This document shows, in pieces, positions 1 to 8,698 of a stretch of DNA of 64,000 nt. Below the pieces are notes generated by a model. The model was given only the letters and a program-made list of their open reading frames with translations, did no database searches and was not told where the DNA came from. Made by a program: the position numbers and the translations under genes. Source of the stretch: CAYYFX01 sp046330135 (lineage in GTDB: Bacteria; ARS69). Every line of letters starts with the position of its first letter. Positions within the stretch are counted from its first letter, which is position 1. Location of the stretch: contig JAXLTI010000004.1 in the NCBI GenBank assembly GCA_046330135.1, positions 558,001 to 622,000 on the forward strand. Direction: 5' to 3'.

Positions 1-1
1 G

Positions 2-3000
2 GGCTTCCACGACGCGAGCAACATCCGCACGGTGTTCTGGAACTACGGGATGGTGGGGGATTACCCGCCCGATCCGGGGAACGTGGACCTGAGCGTGTTC
101 CACTCGGTCGAGGTTCCGAAGGGCAGCGGCATGAACTACTCGGACGGCATCACCCCGTTCGTCCTGGCGAAGATCACGCAGGCCAACGGCGTGCAGTCCT
201 ACATCATGGAGACGGGCTTCCGGGAGCGTCAGGCCACGAGCCCGAACCGGAACGTCGACATGCGCTTCGAGCCGCGCCCGGGGTACTTCGAGCCCAGCCC
301 CATCCTCAATCCGGCACGCTCGCCCGCCATCAGCAACGACCCGCGCACGTGGCCGTCGTTCTGGCCCGACAAGCTCTACGACCCGGACGATCCCGGGTGG
401 CGCCACAGCTGGAACGGGTACTTCGGCAAGCAGATCGTCGCCGACCAGGAGAGCTTCATGGTCATGGACGACGACTTCTACGACGCCTGGTACTTCTTCC
501 CGGACCGCCGCGATTCCACGCGCAAGGGCCTCGGCCTGCGCGTGGAGGTGCGCGGCTTCCAGTGGGCGAACCCGCAGGCCCGCAACGTGATCTTCTGGCA
601 CTACGACATCACGAACGAGAGCACCACCGACTACGACGACAACATCGTGTTCGGCCTCTACATGGACTCGGGCGTCGGCGGCTCGGCGCTGTCCTGCGAC
701 GGGATCTACGAGTCCGACGACGATAACGCGTTCTTCGATCGGACCTTCGATCAGCACGTGATCAACCTGGTCTACACGTGGGATCGGTTCGGCCACGGCC
801 GGGACCTGACCGGGAACTGCGGGTCCACCGGCTACCTCGGCTACGCCTATCTGGAGACCCCCGGGAACTCCACGGACAGGATCGACAACGACGAGGACGG
901 CATCACCGACGAGAAGCGGGACGCGGATCCCGGTGAGCACATCGTCGGCCAGCCGGCGATCCTCTCGTACGTCAACTCCCACTACGACCTCGTGAAGTTC
1001 GAGAACACGTACGGCCCGGTCACCGAGACGCCCGCGTATCGCGCCGGGGATTGGTGGACCGGGGACGAGGACATGGATTGGGTGGCGGAGCTGCACGACA
1101 CGGGCGTGGACGGCGTGATGGGAACGCACGACACCGGCGAGGGCGACGGCATGCCGACCCAGGGCGAGCCGAACTTCGGCCAGACCGATCTGAACGAGTC
1201 GGATCAGATCGGTCTGACCGGCTTCAAGATCAACCGGATCCGTCCCGGTCAGGGGAACCCGGACCAGACCACGGACGGCATCGTGTTCTTCACGGACGCC
1301 CAGAACTGGCCCGAGCGCTTGTTCCAGCAATTCACCAGCCCGGACTCCTCGGTGCGCTTCGGTCCCGGGGTGGCGTCGAACTACAACATCGCGTTCCTGT
1401 TCGCATCGGGGCCGTTCACGTTGAAGCAGGCTCAGCACGAGCGGTTCAGCCTCGCGCTGGCGTACGGCGCCGACTTGAACGAGCTCCGCGGGACGGTGCG
1501 CACGGTCCAGCAGATCTACGACGCGAACTACCGGTTCGCGGTGCCGCCGCAGAGGCCCACCGCCACCGCGGAGGCGGGCGACGGCTTCGTGCGGCTCTCG
1601 TGGGACGACATCGCCGAGCGGAGCGCGGACCCGGTCACGGGCGAGCTCGACTTCGAGGGCTACCGCATCTATCGGTCCACCGATCCCGAGTTCCGCGATC
1701 CACAGGTCATCAGCACGGGCACGGGCTCCGGGCCGATCGGCAACGGCAAGCCGATCGCGCAATTCGATCTCAAGGACGGGAAGAGCGGGTTCTCGGAGCA
1801 GGTCGTGGAGGGTGTCGCGTACTTCCTCGGCACCGACAGCGGTATCCAGCACACGTGGACGGACTACGGCGTGACGAACGGCCAGTTGTACTACTACGCC
1901 GTCACGGCGTACGACTTCGGCTCCACTCGTCTGGGGTTCTATCCTTCGGAGAACTCCATCACGGTCTCCCGAACGCCGCGCGGCGGCACGGTGTTGCCGA
2001 GCGACGTCGTCGCGGTACGTCCGGACCCGCGCGTGGCGGGCTACGTGCCGGCCACGGTCAGCGCCGCCACCCACGTGGCCGGCGAGGGGACGGGGGACGT
2101 CGCCGTCGAGATCGTGAACTCGGGGATCGTGCCGAACCGGCACCGCTTCGGCGTCGCGTTCTCCGCACCGTCGCCGGACAGCATCCGCGCCACGGCGTAT
2201 GCGCTGATCGACAGCACATCCGGCGACGTCTTCTTCGAGACGGGTCACGACCTCGACGGCAAGGGCATCGGTCCCGTGGGCGCCGGCCTCTTGCCCGTCG
2301 TCTACACGCAGTCGGCCGTCCAGGTGGACACGGCACGCACGGGCCTCGCCCCGGGCAGCCCCACGGACGCCCGGCTCCGCGCCAGCTACCTCGACGTCTA
2401 CTCGGTCAACCGCCGCCGTCCCGGCTTCCCCGACGACATCACGATCCGCTTCTACGACACGGTCGTGGATACGTCGCTGGACATGTTCCCGTTCACGCCG
2501 ACCCCGATCAAGTTCCGGGCAATCGCGCACACGGCGTCCGGCGACCTTCCGCTGAAGTGCCGCTTCCGCGACCGCGGCACGCTGAGCGGTACGCTCGCCG
2601 ATTCGCTCGACGTGCTCGACGTCGTGACGTACGCGGCCGTCACGGACTCCGCGGCCACGTGGCGCGTCCAGCTCGACCCCGCCACGGCCCACCCCACGCG
2701 TCCGCCCGCGGGCGGCGACGTGTTCGAGCTGCACCTCACGCGCCCGCTCGGCGCCGCGGATCGCTTCGTGTTCGACAGCCACGGCGATACGATCGATCCG
2801 AACAAGGCCAAGAACGACTTCTCGCCGTACGTCGTGCCGAATCCCTACGTGGGCTCGGCCAGCTTCGAGCCCGAGCGCTTCGCGGTGTCGGGACGCGGGG
2901 AGCGGCGGATCGAGTTCCGCGGGCTGCCGGCGCAGTGCACGATCCGCATCTACACCGTCCGCGGCGACCTCGTGCAGACGCTCCACCAGAACGGGACGCG

Positions 3001-3142
3001 CGAGGGCTTCGTCGCATGGAACCTGCGCACGAAGGACAACCTCGACGTGGCGCCCGGGCTGTACATCTTCCACGTGCAGGTGGAGGGCGCGGGAAGCGCG
3101 GGCCTGGGCGAGAAGATCGGAAAGTTCGCGGTGATCAAGTGA
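2..3142 (+). CDS. FlgD-module secreted surface protein (5' truncated)
   Basis: The reading frame is already open at the window edge and reads through the first GTG at 32 with the same protein character, so the true start lies outside; about 1,046 residues are visible. The N-terminal half resembles large secreted proteins of unknown function with repeated Asp/Asn-rich stretches. A fibronectin-III-like region lies at about residues 510-640 (aromatic core ending in YYYAVTAYDFG). The last 100 residues form a FlgD-like module that starts at VPNPYVGSASF and ends GKFAVIK. In FCB-group bacteria such C-termini are associated with surface export by a type-IX-like route; that role is inferred here. The stop overlaps the GTG of the following PorV-like gene by 4 bases, so the two are probably translationally coupled and may be functional partners. 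No catalytic motif was recognised. Confidence 0.85.
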   Translation, partial: GFHDASNIRTVFWNYGMVGDYPPDPGNVDLSVFHSVEVPKGSGMNYSDGITPFVLAKITQANGVQSYIMETGFRERQATSPNRNVDMRFEPRPGYFEPSPILNPARSPAISNDPRTWPSFWPDKLYDPDDPGWRHSWNGYFGKQIVADQESFMVMDDDFYDAWYFFPDRRDSTRKGLGLRVEVRGFQWANPQARNVIFWHYDITNESTTDYDDNIVFGLYMDSGVGGSALSCDGIYESDDDNAFFDRTFDQHVINLVYTWDRFGHGRDLTGNCGSTGYLGYAYLETPGNSTDRIDNDEDGITDEKRDADPGEHIVGQPAILSYVNSHYDLVKFENTYGPVTETPAYRAGDWWTGDEDMDWVAELHDTGVDGVMGTHDTGEGDGMPTQGEPNFGQTDLNESDQIGLTGFKINRIRPGQGNPDQTTDGIVFFTDAQNWPERLFQQFTSPDSSVRFGPGVASNYNIAFLFASGPFTLKQAQHERFSLALAYGADLNELRGTVRTVQQIYDANYRFAVPPQRPTATAEAGDGFVRLSWDDIAERSADPVTGELDFEGYRIYRSTDPEFRDPQVISTGTGSGPIGNGKPIAQFDLKDGKSGFSEQVVEGVAYFLGTDSGIQHTWTDYGVTNGQLYYYAVTAYDFGSTRLGFYPSENSITVSRTPRGGTVLPSDVVAVRPDPRVAGYVPATVSAATHVAGEGTGDVAVEIVNSGIVPNRHRFGVAFSAPSPDSIRATAYALIDSTSGDVFFETGHDLDGKGIGPVGAGLLPVVYTQSAVQVDTARTGLAPGSPTDARLRASYLDVYSVNRRRPGFPDDITIRFYDTVVDTSLDMFPFTPTPIKFRAIAHTASGDLPLKCRFRDRGTLSGTLADSLDVLDVVTYAAVTDSAATWRVQLDPATAHPTRPPAGGDVFELHLTRPLGAADRFVFDSHGDTIDPNKAKNDFSPYVVPNPYVGSASFEPERFAVSGRGERRIEFRGLPAQCTIRIYTVRGDLVQTLHQNGTREGFVAWNLRTKDNLDVAPGLYIFHVQVEGAGSAGLGEKIGKFAVIK

Positions 3143-4161
3143 GAGCCGTCCTGCGCGTCGCCGCTTCGTTCCTCCTGCTCGGACTGCTGGGCGCGCCGGG
3201 CATCTCGTTCGCGCAGAGCAAGGTGGGGACCACGATCGGGCAGTTCCTGCGCATCGAGCCCAGCGCGCGCTGCGCCGCGATGGGCAACGCCGGGGTGGCG
3301 CTCTTCGACGGCATCGAGTCGGTCTACTTCAACCCGGGCGCCATCGGCGTGCTCTCGCGGCCTTCGATCGAGATCACCCACAGTCCGTGGTTCGCGGACA
3401 TCACGTACGACTACGCCGCCGGCGCGCTGCCCGTGCGGGGCTGGGGGACCTTCTTCGGGAGCGTGACCGCGCTCAACTCCGGGGACATCGACGTCCGGAC
3501 CGTCAGCCAACCGCTCGGGACGGGCGAGCGCTACAACGTGTCCGACGTCGCGATCGGGCTGGGGTTCGGGCGTCCCGTCACGAGCAAGTTCGCCACGGGG
3601 GCGCAGATCACGTACGCGCGCGAGCGGATCTGGCACACGTCGCAGAGCTTCATGACGTTCAACGTGGGCACCGTGTACCGGCTGACGGAGAGCGGGATCA
3701 AGCTGGGGTCGGGGCTCTCCAACATGGGGACGCAGTCGCGCTTCAGCGGCTCCGACCTCGCGATCCTGTACGACGCGAACCCCGGCGAGTTCGGCGACAA
3801 CAGCGCGTTGCCGGCGGATCAGCTGACGGACTCCTTCCCGGTTCCGCTGGTCTTCCGCGTGGGCCTGGCGGTTCCGCGCCGGGTCAATCCCACGAACAAC
3901 GTGCTCCTCATGCTCGACGCGCTGCACCCGAACGACAACAGCGAGTGCCTCAACACCGGCGCGGAGTGGATGTGGAAGGAGACGCTGGCGCTGCGGGCCG
4001 GCTACCAGAGCTTGTTCCAGACCGATTCGGAGCTCGGGCTGACGTTCGGCTTCGGCCTGAAGGGCGCGCTCGGCGACAACAAGTACCACCTGGATTACGC
4101 ATGGGCCGACCACAAGCACCTCAACGAGACGCACCGGCTGACGCTGGTCGTCGTGTTCTGA
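3139..4161 (+). CDS. PorV/PorQ-like outer-membrane protein
   Basis: This 340-residue protein starts with GTG overlapping the upstream stop (GTGA). It has a signal peptide ending near SFAQS, followed by the family hallmark of a Gly/Ala-rich segment (RCAAMGNAGVALFDG) and a 'YFNPGAIG' motif, then amphipathic strands to a C-terminal aromatic (TLVVVF) typical of outer-membrane beta barrels. The family (PorV/PorQ, UPF0164-like) includes PorV, which shuttles C-terminal-domain cargo in type IX secretion. Its immediate neighbour upstream carries a FlgD-like C-terminal module, so a cargo/partner relationship is plausible but not shown. An ATG-initiated version is not available near the signal peptide, which supports the GTG start. 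Confidence 0.85.
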   Translation: MRAVLRVAASFLLLGLLGAPGISFAQSKVGTTIGQFLRIEPSARCAAMGNAGVALFDGIESVYFNPGAIGVLSRPSIEITHSPWFADITYDYAAGALPVRGWGTFFGSVTALNSGDIDVRTVSQPLGTGERYNVSDVAIGLGFGRPVTSKFATGAQITYARERIWHTSQSFMTFNVGTVYRLTESGIKLGSGLSNMGTQSRFSGSDLAILYDANPGEFGDNSALPADQLTDSFPVPLVFRVGLAVPRRVNPTNNVLLMLDALHPNDNSECLNTGAEWMWKETLALRAGYQSLFQTDSELGLTFGFGLKGALGDNKYHLDYAWADHKHLNETHRLTLVVVF

Positions 4162-4186
4162 GCAACAGGGCGCGAGGGAGAGCAGC

Positions 4187-5830
4187 ATGAGACGGCAAGG
4201 AAGTTGGAAGGCGCCGGACGAGGGCGCGAAGCGGATGAGCCGCGCCGGTCGCTGGGCGGCGTTGGTGGCGTGGTGCGCGACACTGCTGGGTGCGGCGCTG
4301 CTGGGCGCGCCGCGCGCCGAGGCCGTCACCACGCCCCTGCTCCTCGACAGCCTCCAGCACGGGGCGTTCGACTACTTCTGGAACGAGGCGAATCCGTCGA
4401 ACGGACTCGTCAGGGACCGCAGCACGCCCGGGTCTCCGGCCAGCATCGCGGCGATGGGCTTCGGCTTCTCGGCGATCTGCATCGGCATCGATCACGGCTG
4501 GGTGACCCGCGACGCCGGCCGGGCCCGGATCCTGACCACGCTGCAGACGCTCTGGAACCAACCGCAGGGCGCCGGATCGAGCGGGTTCATCGGATACCAC
4601 GGCCTCTACTACCACTTCCTCGACATGGGCACGGCCACGCGAACGTGGACCAGCGAGCTCTCCACGATCGACACCGCGCTCCTGTTCGCCGGGATCATCG
4701 ACGCGAAGCACTACTTCGCGACGTCGGATCCGCTCGACGTCCAGGTGCGCACGCTGGCGGACTCGATCCTCCACCGCGCGGACTGGCCCTTCATGTACAA
4801 CGGCATCGGCATCGCCATGGCGTGGAGCCCCGAGAGCGGTCGCCAAGGGACCTGGGTCGGCTACAACGAGGCCACGATCCTGTACCTCCTGGCGCTCGGC
4901 TCGCCCACCCATCCCGTCTCGAGCTCCTCGTGGTTCACGTGGACGAGCGGCTACGATTGGCTGACCTATTACGGGTACACCTACGTCAACTTCCCGCCGC
5001 TCTTCGGCCACCAGTACTCGCACTGCTGGGTCGACTTCCGGTCGATCCAGGACCTCTACATGCGCTCGAAGGGGATCACCTACTTCGAGAATTCCCGCCG
5101 CGCGACGCTGGCCCAGCGGGAGTACTGCATCCAAAACCCGGGCGGATACGTCGGTTACGGGCCGAACCTGTGGGGGCTGACCGCCTCGGATGACCCGGGC
5201 GGGTACGTGGCTCACGGCGCCCCGCCGGCCCAGAGCGACAACGGCACGATCACGCCGACCGCCCCGGCCAGCTCGATCGCCTTCGCGCCGGAAGTAGTGA
5301 TTCCGACCCTCCATAACATGTACGATCTGTACTACGCCCAGCTTTGGGGGCCCTACGGGTTCCGTGACGCCTTCAATCTGACGGCCGCATGGTGGGACAC
5401 CGATTACCTCGGCATCGACGAGGGGCCGATCATCGTGATGATCGAGAACTACCTCACGCAGTCCGTGTGGACGCGGGTCATGCAGGACGCGGACATCCAG
5501 GCGGGACTGACGGCCGCCGGGTTCGGTCCGGCCACGTCGGTGGACCTGACCGCCTCTCCCGGCCGGTCGCGGCTCGAGCTCGCGCAGAACGCGCCGAATC
5601 CGTTCCGCGGGACCACGACGGTGGCGTACCGCCTGCCGGCGGCGGGGAACGTCGAACTCGTCCTGTACGACGTGCTCGGGCGCGCGGTGCGCACGGTCGT
5701 CCGCGGGGACCAGAGCGCGGGGTTCCATCAGGTGAGCCTCGGCGGCGAAGGACTGCCGAGCGGCGTCTACTTCTACCGCCTGCGGAGCGGCGGCGAGGTG
5801 GCGGAGCAACGGTGCATCTTGATCAAGTGA
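4187..5830 (+). CDS. Glucoamylase-family (GH144-like) secreted glycosidase with FlgD-like tail
   Basis: This 547-residue protein has a signal peptide of about 45 residues (cleavage near APRAEA), a central domain at about residues 55-440 resembling the 'glucoamylase' family (PF10091/GH144, which includes endo-beta-1,2-glucanases), and a C-terminal FlgD-like module starting at QNAPNPF and ending CILIK. Family-like cues include FDYFWNEANPSNGLVRDRS near the start, a TSELSTIDTALL segment and a GHQYSHCWVDFR segment. It probably hydrolyses a beta-glucan outside the cell; substrate is unknown. A GGGAGAG Shine-Dalgarno lies just before the ATG at 4187; an internal ATG at 4235 is a weaker alternative. 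It follows the PorV-like gene by 25 bases, so it is likely in the same transcript. Confidence 0.8.
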   Translation: MRRQGSWKAPDEGAKRMSRAGRWAALVAWCATLLGAALLGAPRAEAVTTPLLLDSLQHGAFDYFWNEANPSNGLVRDRSTPGSPASIAAMGFGFSAICIGIDHGWVTRDAGRARILTTLQTLWNQPQGAGSSGFIGYHGLYYHFLDMGTATRTWTSELSTIDTALLFAGIIDAKHYFATSDPLDVQVRTLADSILHRADWPFMYNGIGIAMAWSPESGRQGTWVGYNEATILYLLALGSPTHPVSSSSWFTWTSGYDWLTYYGYTYVNFPPLFGHQYSHCWVDFRSIQDLYMRSKGITYFENSRRATLAQREYCIQNPGGYVGYGPNLWGLTASDDPGGYVAHGAPPAQSDNGTITPTAPASSIAFAPEVVIPTLHNMYDLYYAQLWGPYGFRDAFNLTAAWWDTDYLGIDEGPIIVMIENYLTQSVWTRVMQDADIQAGLTAAGFGPATSVDLTASPGRSRLELAQNAPNPFRGTTTVAYRLPAAGNVELVLYDVLGRAVRTVVRGDQSAGFHQVSLGGEGLPSGVYFYRLRSGGEVAEQRCILIK

Positions 5831-5954
5831 GCTCGACTCGGAGAAAGCGCATCCAGGGAAGGAGGATCGACCGCGAGCGAATCGCCACAACAGATCGTCT
5901 GAGCTGTGAACCAGCGTTCAACGAACGAAGTCCTCAAGAGCAGGAGTCACGAAC

Positions 5955-6761
5955 ATGAACCGCATCACGAAGATCACCTCGGTCGTGGCCGCCCTGGCGC
6001 TCGTTGGGGGGGCGCTCGCTCCCCGCGCCGCGCTCGCGGTTCCCGACCCGAACAGCGTGATCGTCATCCAGCGCGTCTTCAACGACTGCCCGACCTCCGT
6101 CCTGACGATCACCGATCACTATCCTTCGTCGCTCAACATCACGGACAGCAACCTGAGCTGCGGCGGCTTCGCGAACCTCCACGTGTGGCGCTACTCGACG
6201 GACGGCGTGAACGAGGAGCTGTTCCCGAACGCGTCCATCTTCCACTTCAAGTGCAGAATGTGGACGACCGGTACGGCCGACGGCGAGGCGGGTCTCCAGA
6301 TCGCGCCGTGGTGGTCCGAGGTCGACGGCCGGCTGAACTGCCGGACCACGGACGGCGAGGTCGCGTGCTTCGGCGGCCGCCTGCCGTTCTACTCCTTCAC
6401 GGCCAACTACGGCCTCCACTACGTGAAGGGCACGATCATCGACCTGGAGATGACGTACAACTGCCACAGCCTGTCTCCGGGCGATCCCGGCACGATCGAG
6501 TACACCGTGACCTACAACGGCGTGAGCTACACGAGCGGCCCTCTCCCGTTCGACATGGGGAACCCGAACGAGGATCCGCCTTACGGCCTCTGGGGCATCC
6601 TGAACCAGGCGAAGGTCGGCGGGCACGTGCAGTGCTTCCTCCAGGGCGGCAACCCGAACGCCAGCTTCACGGCGGAGTTCACGAAGTTCGAGTTCGACCA
6701 GCAGCAGCCGATCGCGGTCGAGCCCACTTCGTGGGGCCACGTGAAGGCGCTGTACCGCTAG
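5955..6761 (+). CDS. Secreted cysteine-containing protein of unknown function
   Basis: This 268-residue protein has a clear signal peptide (MNRITKITSVVAALALVGG, cleavage near ALAVPD). The mature part contains about seven cysteines spread along it (NDCP, LSCGG, FKCRMW, LNCRT, VACFGG, YNCHS, VQCFLQ), suggesting disulphide bonds in the envelope or outside the cell. It is rich in Trp/Tyr and predicted beta-strand. I do not recognise the family. A CAGGAG Shine-Dalgarno precedes the ATG. It sits 124 bases after the glucanase gene and is followed by a hairpin that probably ends transcription. Confidence 0.8.
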   Translation: MNRITKITSVVAALALVGGALAPRAALAVPDPNSVIVIQRVFNDCPTSVLTITDHYPSSLNITDSNLSCGGFANLHVWRYSTDGVNEELFPNASIFHFKCRMWTTGTADGEAGLQIAPWWSEVDGRLNCRTTDGEVACFGGRLPFYSFTANYGLHYVKGTIIDLEMTYNCHSLSPGDPGTIEYTVTYNGVSYTSGPLPFDMGNPNEDPPYGLWGILNQAKVGGHVQCFLQGGNPNASFTAEFTKFEFDQQQPIAVEPTSWGHVKALYR

Positions 6762-6803
6762 TCGCCGTCCGCGGACTCGGTCCGCTCGGCGAGCCCAGAG
6801 TGA

Positions 6804-6831
6804 CGAGCCCCGGCGGCAACGTCGGGGCTCG
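6804..6831. terminator. Hairpin between convergent genes (possible bidirectional terminator)
   Basis: A 9-base perfect stem (CGAGCCCCG / CGGGGCTCG) with a 10-base loop lies between the stop of the secreted protein (6761) and the stop of the convergent Fnr-like gene (6862). There is no long T run, so intrinsic termination strength is uncertain; position between convergent stops is the main support. Confidence 0.5.
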
Positions 6832-6861
6832 CGCATTCTCCTGCGGTCGTTCGCCGGCAGC

Positions 6862-7596
6862 TCAGCGCGTGGGAGTGGGCACGGCGCGCGCGAGGCGGGC
6901 GAGGCGCTCCGGATCCTCCACCACGATGCAGCGACCCGTCGTGGAGAGGATGCCGCGGCGGCGAAGCTCCGAGAGCTGGCGGATGGCGGTCTCGACGGCC
7001 ACGCCGATCATCTCGGCGAGATCCTCGCGCGAGAGCTCGAGGTAGAGCTGCAGCCGGCCGTTGCTCCACTCGCCGAAGCGCGTCGCGAGCGTGAGCAGCA
7101 CGTGGGCGGTGCGCTCCCTCACGTCGCCGCCGGCGAGCTGCGCTCGCTCGCCCTGGCTCTGGCGCAGGGTGTCCGCGAGGAGCTGGATCGCGGCGCGCCG
7201 GAATGCAGGGTGGTGCTCCGCGAGGTCGAGAATCTCGGTGCGCTCGAGCTGGCAGACGACGCCTTCCGCGAGGACTTCCGCGCCGTACGCGTACGGCTGC
7301 CCCGTCAGCACCGCTTCGAGCCCGAGGACGTCGCCGGGTCCGGCCACCGACAGCGCGTGCCGTCGCCCGTGCGGGGCCGTCCGGACCACCTTCGCGTACG
7401 CGGTCCCCACGCAGAAGACGGCGCCAGCGGGATTCCCTTCGTAGAAAAGGGTCTGGCCCCGTTGATAGCGGTGGGAGACCCGAGTCCGGTCGAGTCGCTG
7501 CAGGCAATCGGCATCGACGCCGGCGGCGAGGCTGCCGGCTCGGACCGCGCAAGCGGCGCAGTCCATGCAATGCCGGACCGCCAGGGGACGCTCCAT
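6862..7596 (-). CDS. Crp/Fnr-family transcriptional regulator with N-terminal CxxCxxC
   Basis: This 244-residue protein has a cyclic-nucleotide-binding fold (about residues 35-150, with YQRGQTLFYEGNPAGAVF) and a C-terminal winged helix (about 165-235). The recognition helix reads VETAIRQLSEL, keeping the Glu and Arg of the Fnr 'VETISR' helix but with Ile in place of the Ser. The N-terminus carries C10-x2-C13-x2-C16, plus C31, C62 and C115; C115 falls near the position of the fourth cluster ligand of E. coli Fnr (C122), so an oxygen- or NO-sensing Fe-S cluster is plausible. That role is inferred. It is transcribed alone, facing away from the repeat tract. Confidence 0.85.
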   Translation of the reverse strand: MERPLAVRHCMDCAACAVRAGSLAAGVDADCLQRLDRTRVSHRYQRGQTLFYEGNPAGAVFCVGTAYAKVVRTAPHGRRHALSVAGPGDVLGLEAVLTGQPYAYGAEVLAEGVVCQLERTEILDLAEHHPAFRRAAIQLLADTLRQSQGERAQLAGGDVRERTAHVLLTLATRFGEWSNGRLQLYLELSREDLAEMIGVAVETAIRQLSELRRRGILSTTGRCIVVEDPERLARLARAVPTPTR

Positions 7597-8096
7597 GGGA
7601 CCCCCTCTGGACCGGCAGGAACGCCCTTTTGCCTGTGGGCTCCCGCGGGCTTGCTCCGAAGCTACCCCCCGGGGGCTGCCGCTTCAAGGTAGATGATCAA
7701 GTCTGGAATTCACCCGGAAACGGTGGTTTCGCGACCGGGCGACTGACGATGATCAGTTCCTCATATGACGAGACTCATGTGCGGAGCCTGACCGGGGGTC
7801 TACTTTGGACTCGGGTCAGGCTCCGGGGAGCCCCGGTCGAGAACGCGACCCGGTGCATCCCGCTCGGCTTCGAGCGCCGGGTCTCTGCTTTCCGGAGACC
7901 TGACCCATGTCTTGCTACGTCCGTGCCGCGCACGGCGTAGCCGGCCGAGGTTGGAACGGAGCCGAGATCCAGGGGGGGTCCGGCTCCCACCAGGGGCGGA
8001 GGGAGGTATCCCGCGGGCGAGCGGCGAGCCCTCCGCCCTTCGGCATTTCCGGTCCTGCGCCGCGCACCCCCACGCCGCCTCTTCGCCCGCCCGCCT

Positions 8097-8146
8097 GCTC
8101 GCCCCTTGGTGTTCGCGCAGGGGGCGTTCGCCCGCCCGCCGAGCTC
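8097..8146 (-). repeat. Dispersed repeat, module A, copy 1
   Basis: This 50-bp block matches the reverse complement of 46886-46935 at 48 of 50 positions by eye. It begins with GAGCTCGGCGGGCGGGCGAA when read on the minus strand. Its 5' neighbour at about 8077-8100 is a degenerate extra half-copy, mirrored by a similar half-copy beside the other locus. Confidence 0.85.
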
Positions 8147-8285
8147 GACCCTTCCTCCGCTGCGGACGGCGCGGCCGGGGCATCCCTGCCCCGGCCTAGG
8201 CCTCGGCACTCGGCAGGCGTTCGGCCATCCCTGGCCGAACGCGGCTCGTGACGCCGCCTCGGAGGAAGGGTCGAGCTCGGCGGGC
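8134..8285. repeat. 152-bp inverted-repeat element with two REP-like hairpins
   Basis: The arms 8134-8158 and 8261-8285 are perfect 25-bp inverted copies. Between them lie two perfect hairpins with the same centre CATCCCTG: 8173-8196 (10-bp stem, TCCC loop) and 8217-8242 (11-bp stem, TCCC loop). The second locus of the repeat family lacks the second arm and the hairpins. The layout resembles paired REP palindromes, but no REP-associated tyrosine transposase gene is in the window. Confidence 0.8.
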
Positions 8286-8298
8286 TTGCCTCGCACTG

Positions 8299-8334
8299 CC
8301 AACGCGCGGCACGCCGGGGGGCGTGCGCGCAGAG
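8299..8334. repeat. Dispersed repeat, module B, copy 1
   Basis: About 36 bp centred on CGCGGCACGCCGGG. It matches the reverse complement of 46851-46884 with one short 3-base insertion and a few substitutions, and lies in the same order between modules A and C at both loci. Confidence 0.7.
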
Positions 8335-8423
8335 ACGGGACGGCGCGTGCGCGGGAGCTCGGGGGCGTCGGGTGGGGCGCCCCTGCCGCGCGAGCTCGAC
8401 GGACTCGGACGTCGCGCGAGCTG

Positions 8424-8575
8424 GGAAGCCGTTCGGGAAGCCGGATCGGGGCGAACCCCCAAGCGCGCGACTCGATGCGGAGAAGCCGTTCGGGAAGCCG
8501 GAGCGGGGCGAACCCCCACGCGTGCGAGGCGGAGAAGCCGGCAGAAGCTGGATCGGGGCAATCCCCACGCGCGCG
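8424..8575. repeat. Module C, three tandem copies
   Basis: Three imperfect tandem units of about 50-58 bp start near 8424, 8482 and 8533. Each carries the core GGATCGGGGCGAACCCCCA or close variants, followed by a CGCGCG-type stretch. A fourth, inverted copy is at 46761-46793. The core contains a small GGGG..CCCC palindrome. Confidence 0.75.
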
Positions 8576-8698
8576 GTGACGGAAACGCGTGCGCGACGAG
8601 CGTGTCGGTCGCACCGCCTTCCCGAGCAGCGCCTCGCCGCTCCTTCGGGGCCGTGGTAATGTTCGCGGCCCAACCTCCCGGGGCCCGGAGAGACCCGC

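Larger units (their letters stand above)
7597..8698. other. 1.1-kb gene-free tract with composite repeats
   Basis: No reading frame here looks like a gene: the open frames encode Arg/Pro/Gly-rich low-complexity translations typical of high-GC shadow frames. The tract holds two copies of GATGATCA (7692-7699 and 7748-7755) upstream of the Fnr-like gene, then repeat module A (8097-8146), a 25-bp inverted repeat enclosing two hairpins (8134-8285), module B (8299-8334) and three tandem copies of module C (8424-8575). Modules A, B and C recur in the same relative order, inverted, near 46.8 kb. A small RNA or repeat-element function is possible but not shown. Confidence 0.7.

Noticed and set aside
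2950..4332. A 460-residue open frame on the minus strand opposite the PorV-like gene
   Set aside because: Its translation is Arg/Pro/Val low-complexity without domains, while the plus strand has a signal peptide and family motifs; it is a high-GC shadow.
5819..5829. TTGATCAA, resembling an Fnr half-site palindrome
   Set aside because: It encodes the conserved Leu-Ile-Lys end of the FlgD-like module just before the stop, and similar GATCAAGTGA occurs at 3133 for the same reason.
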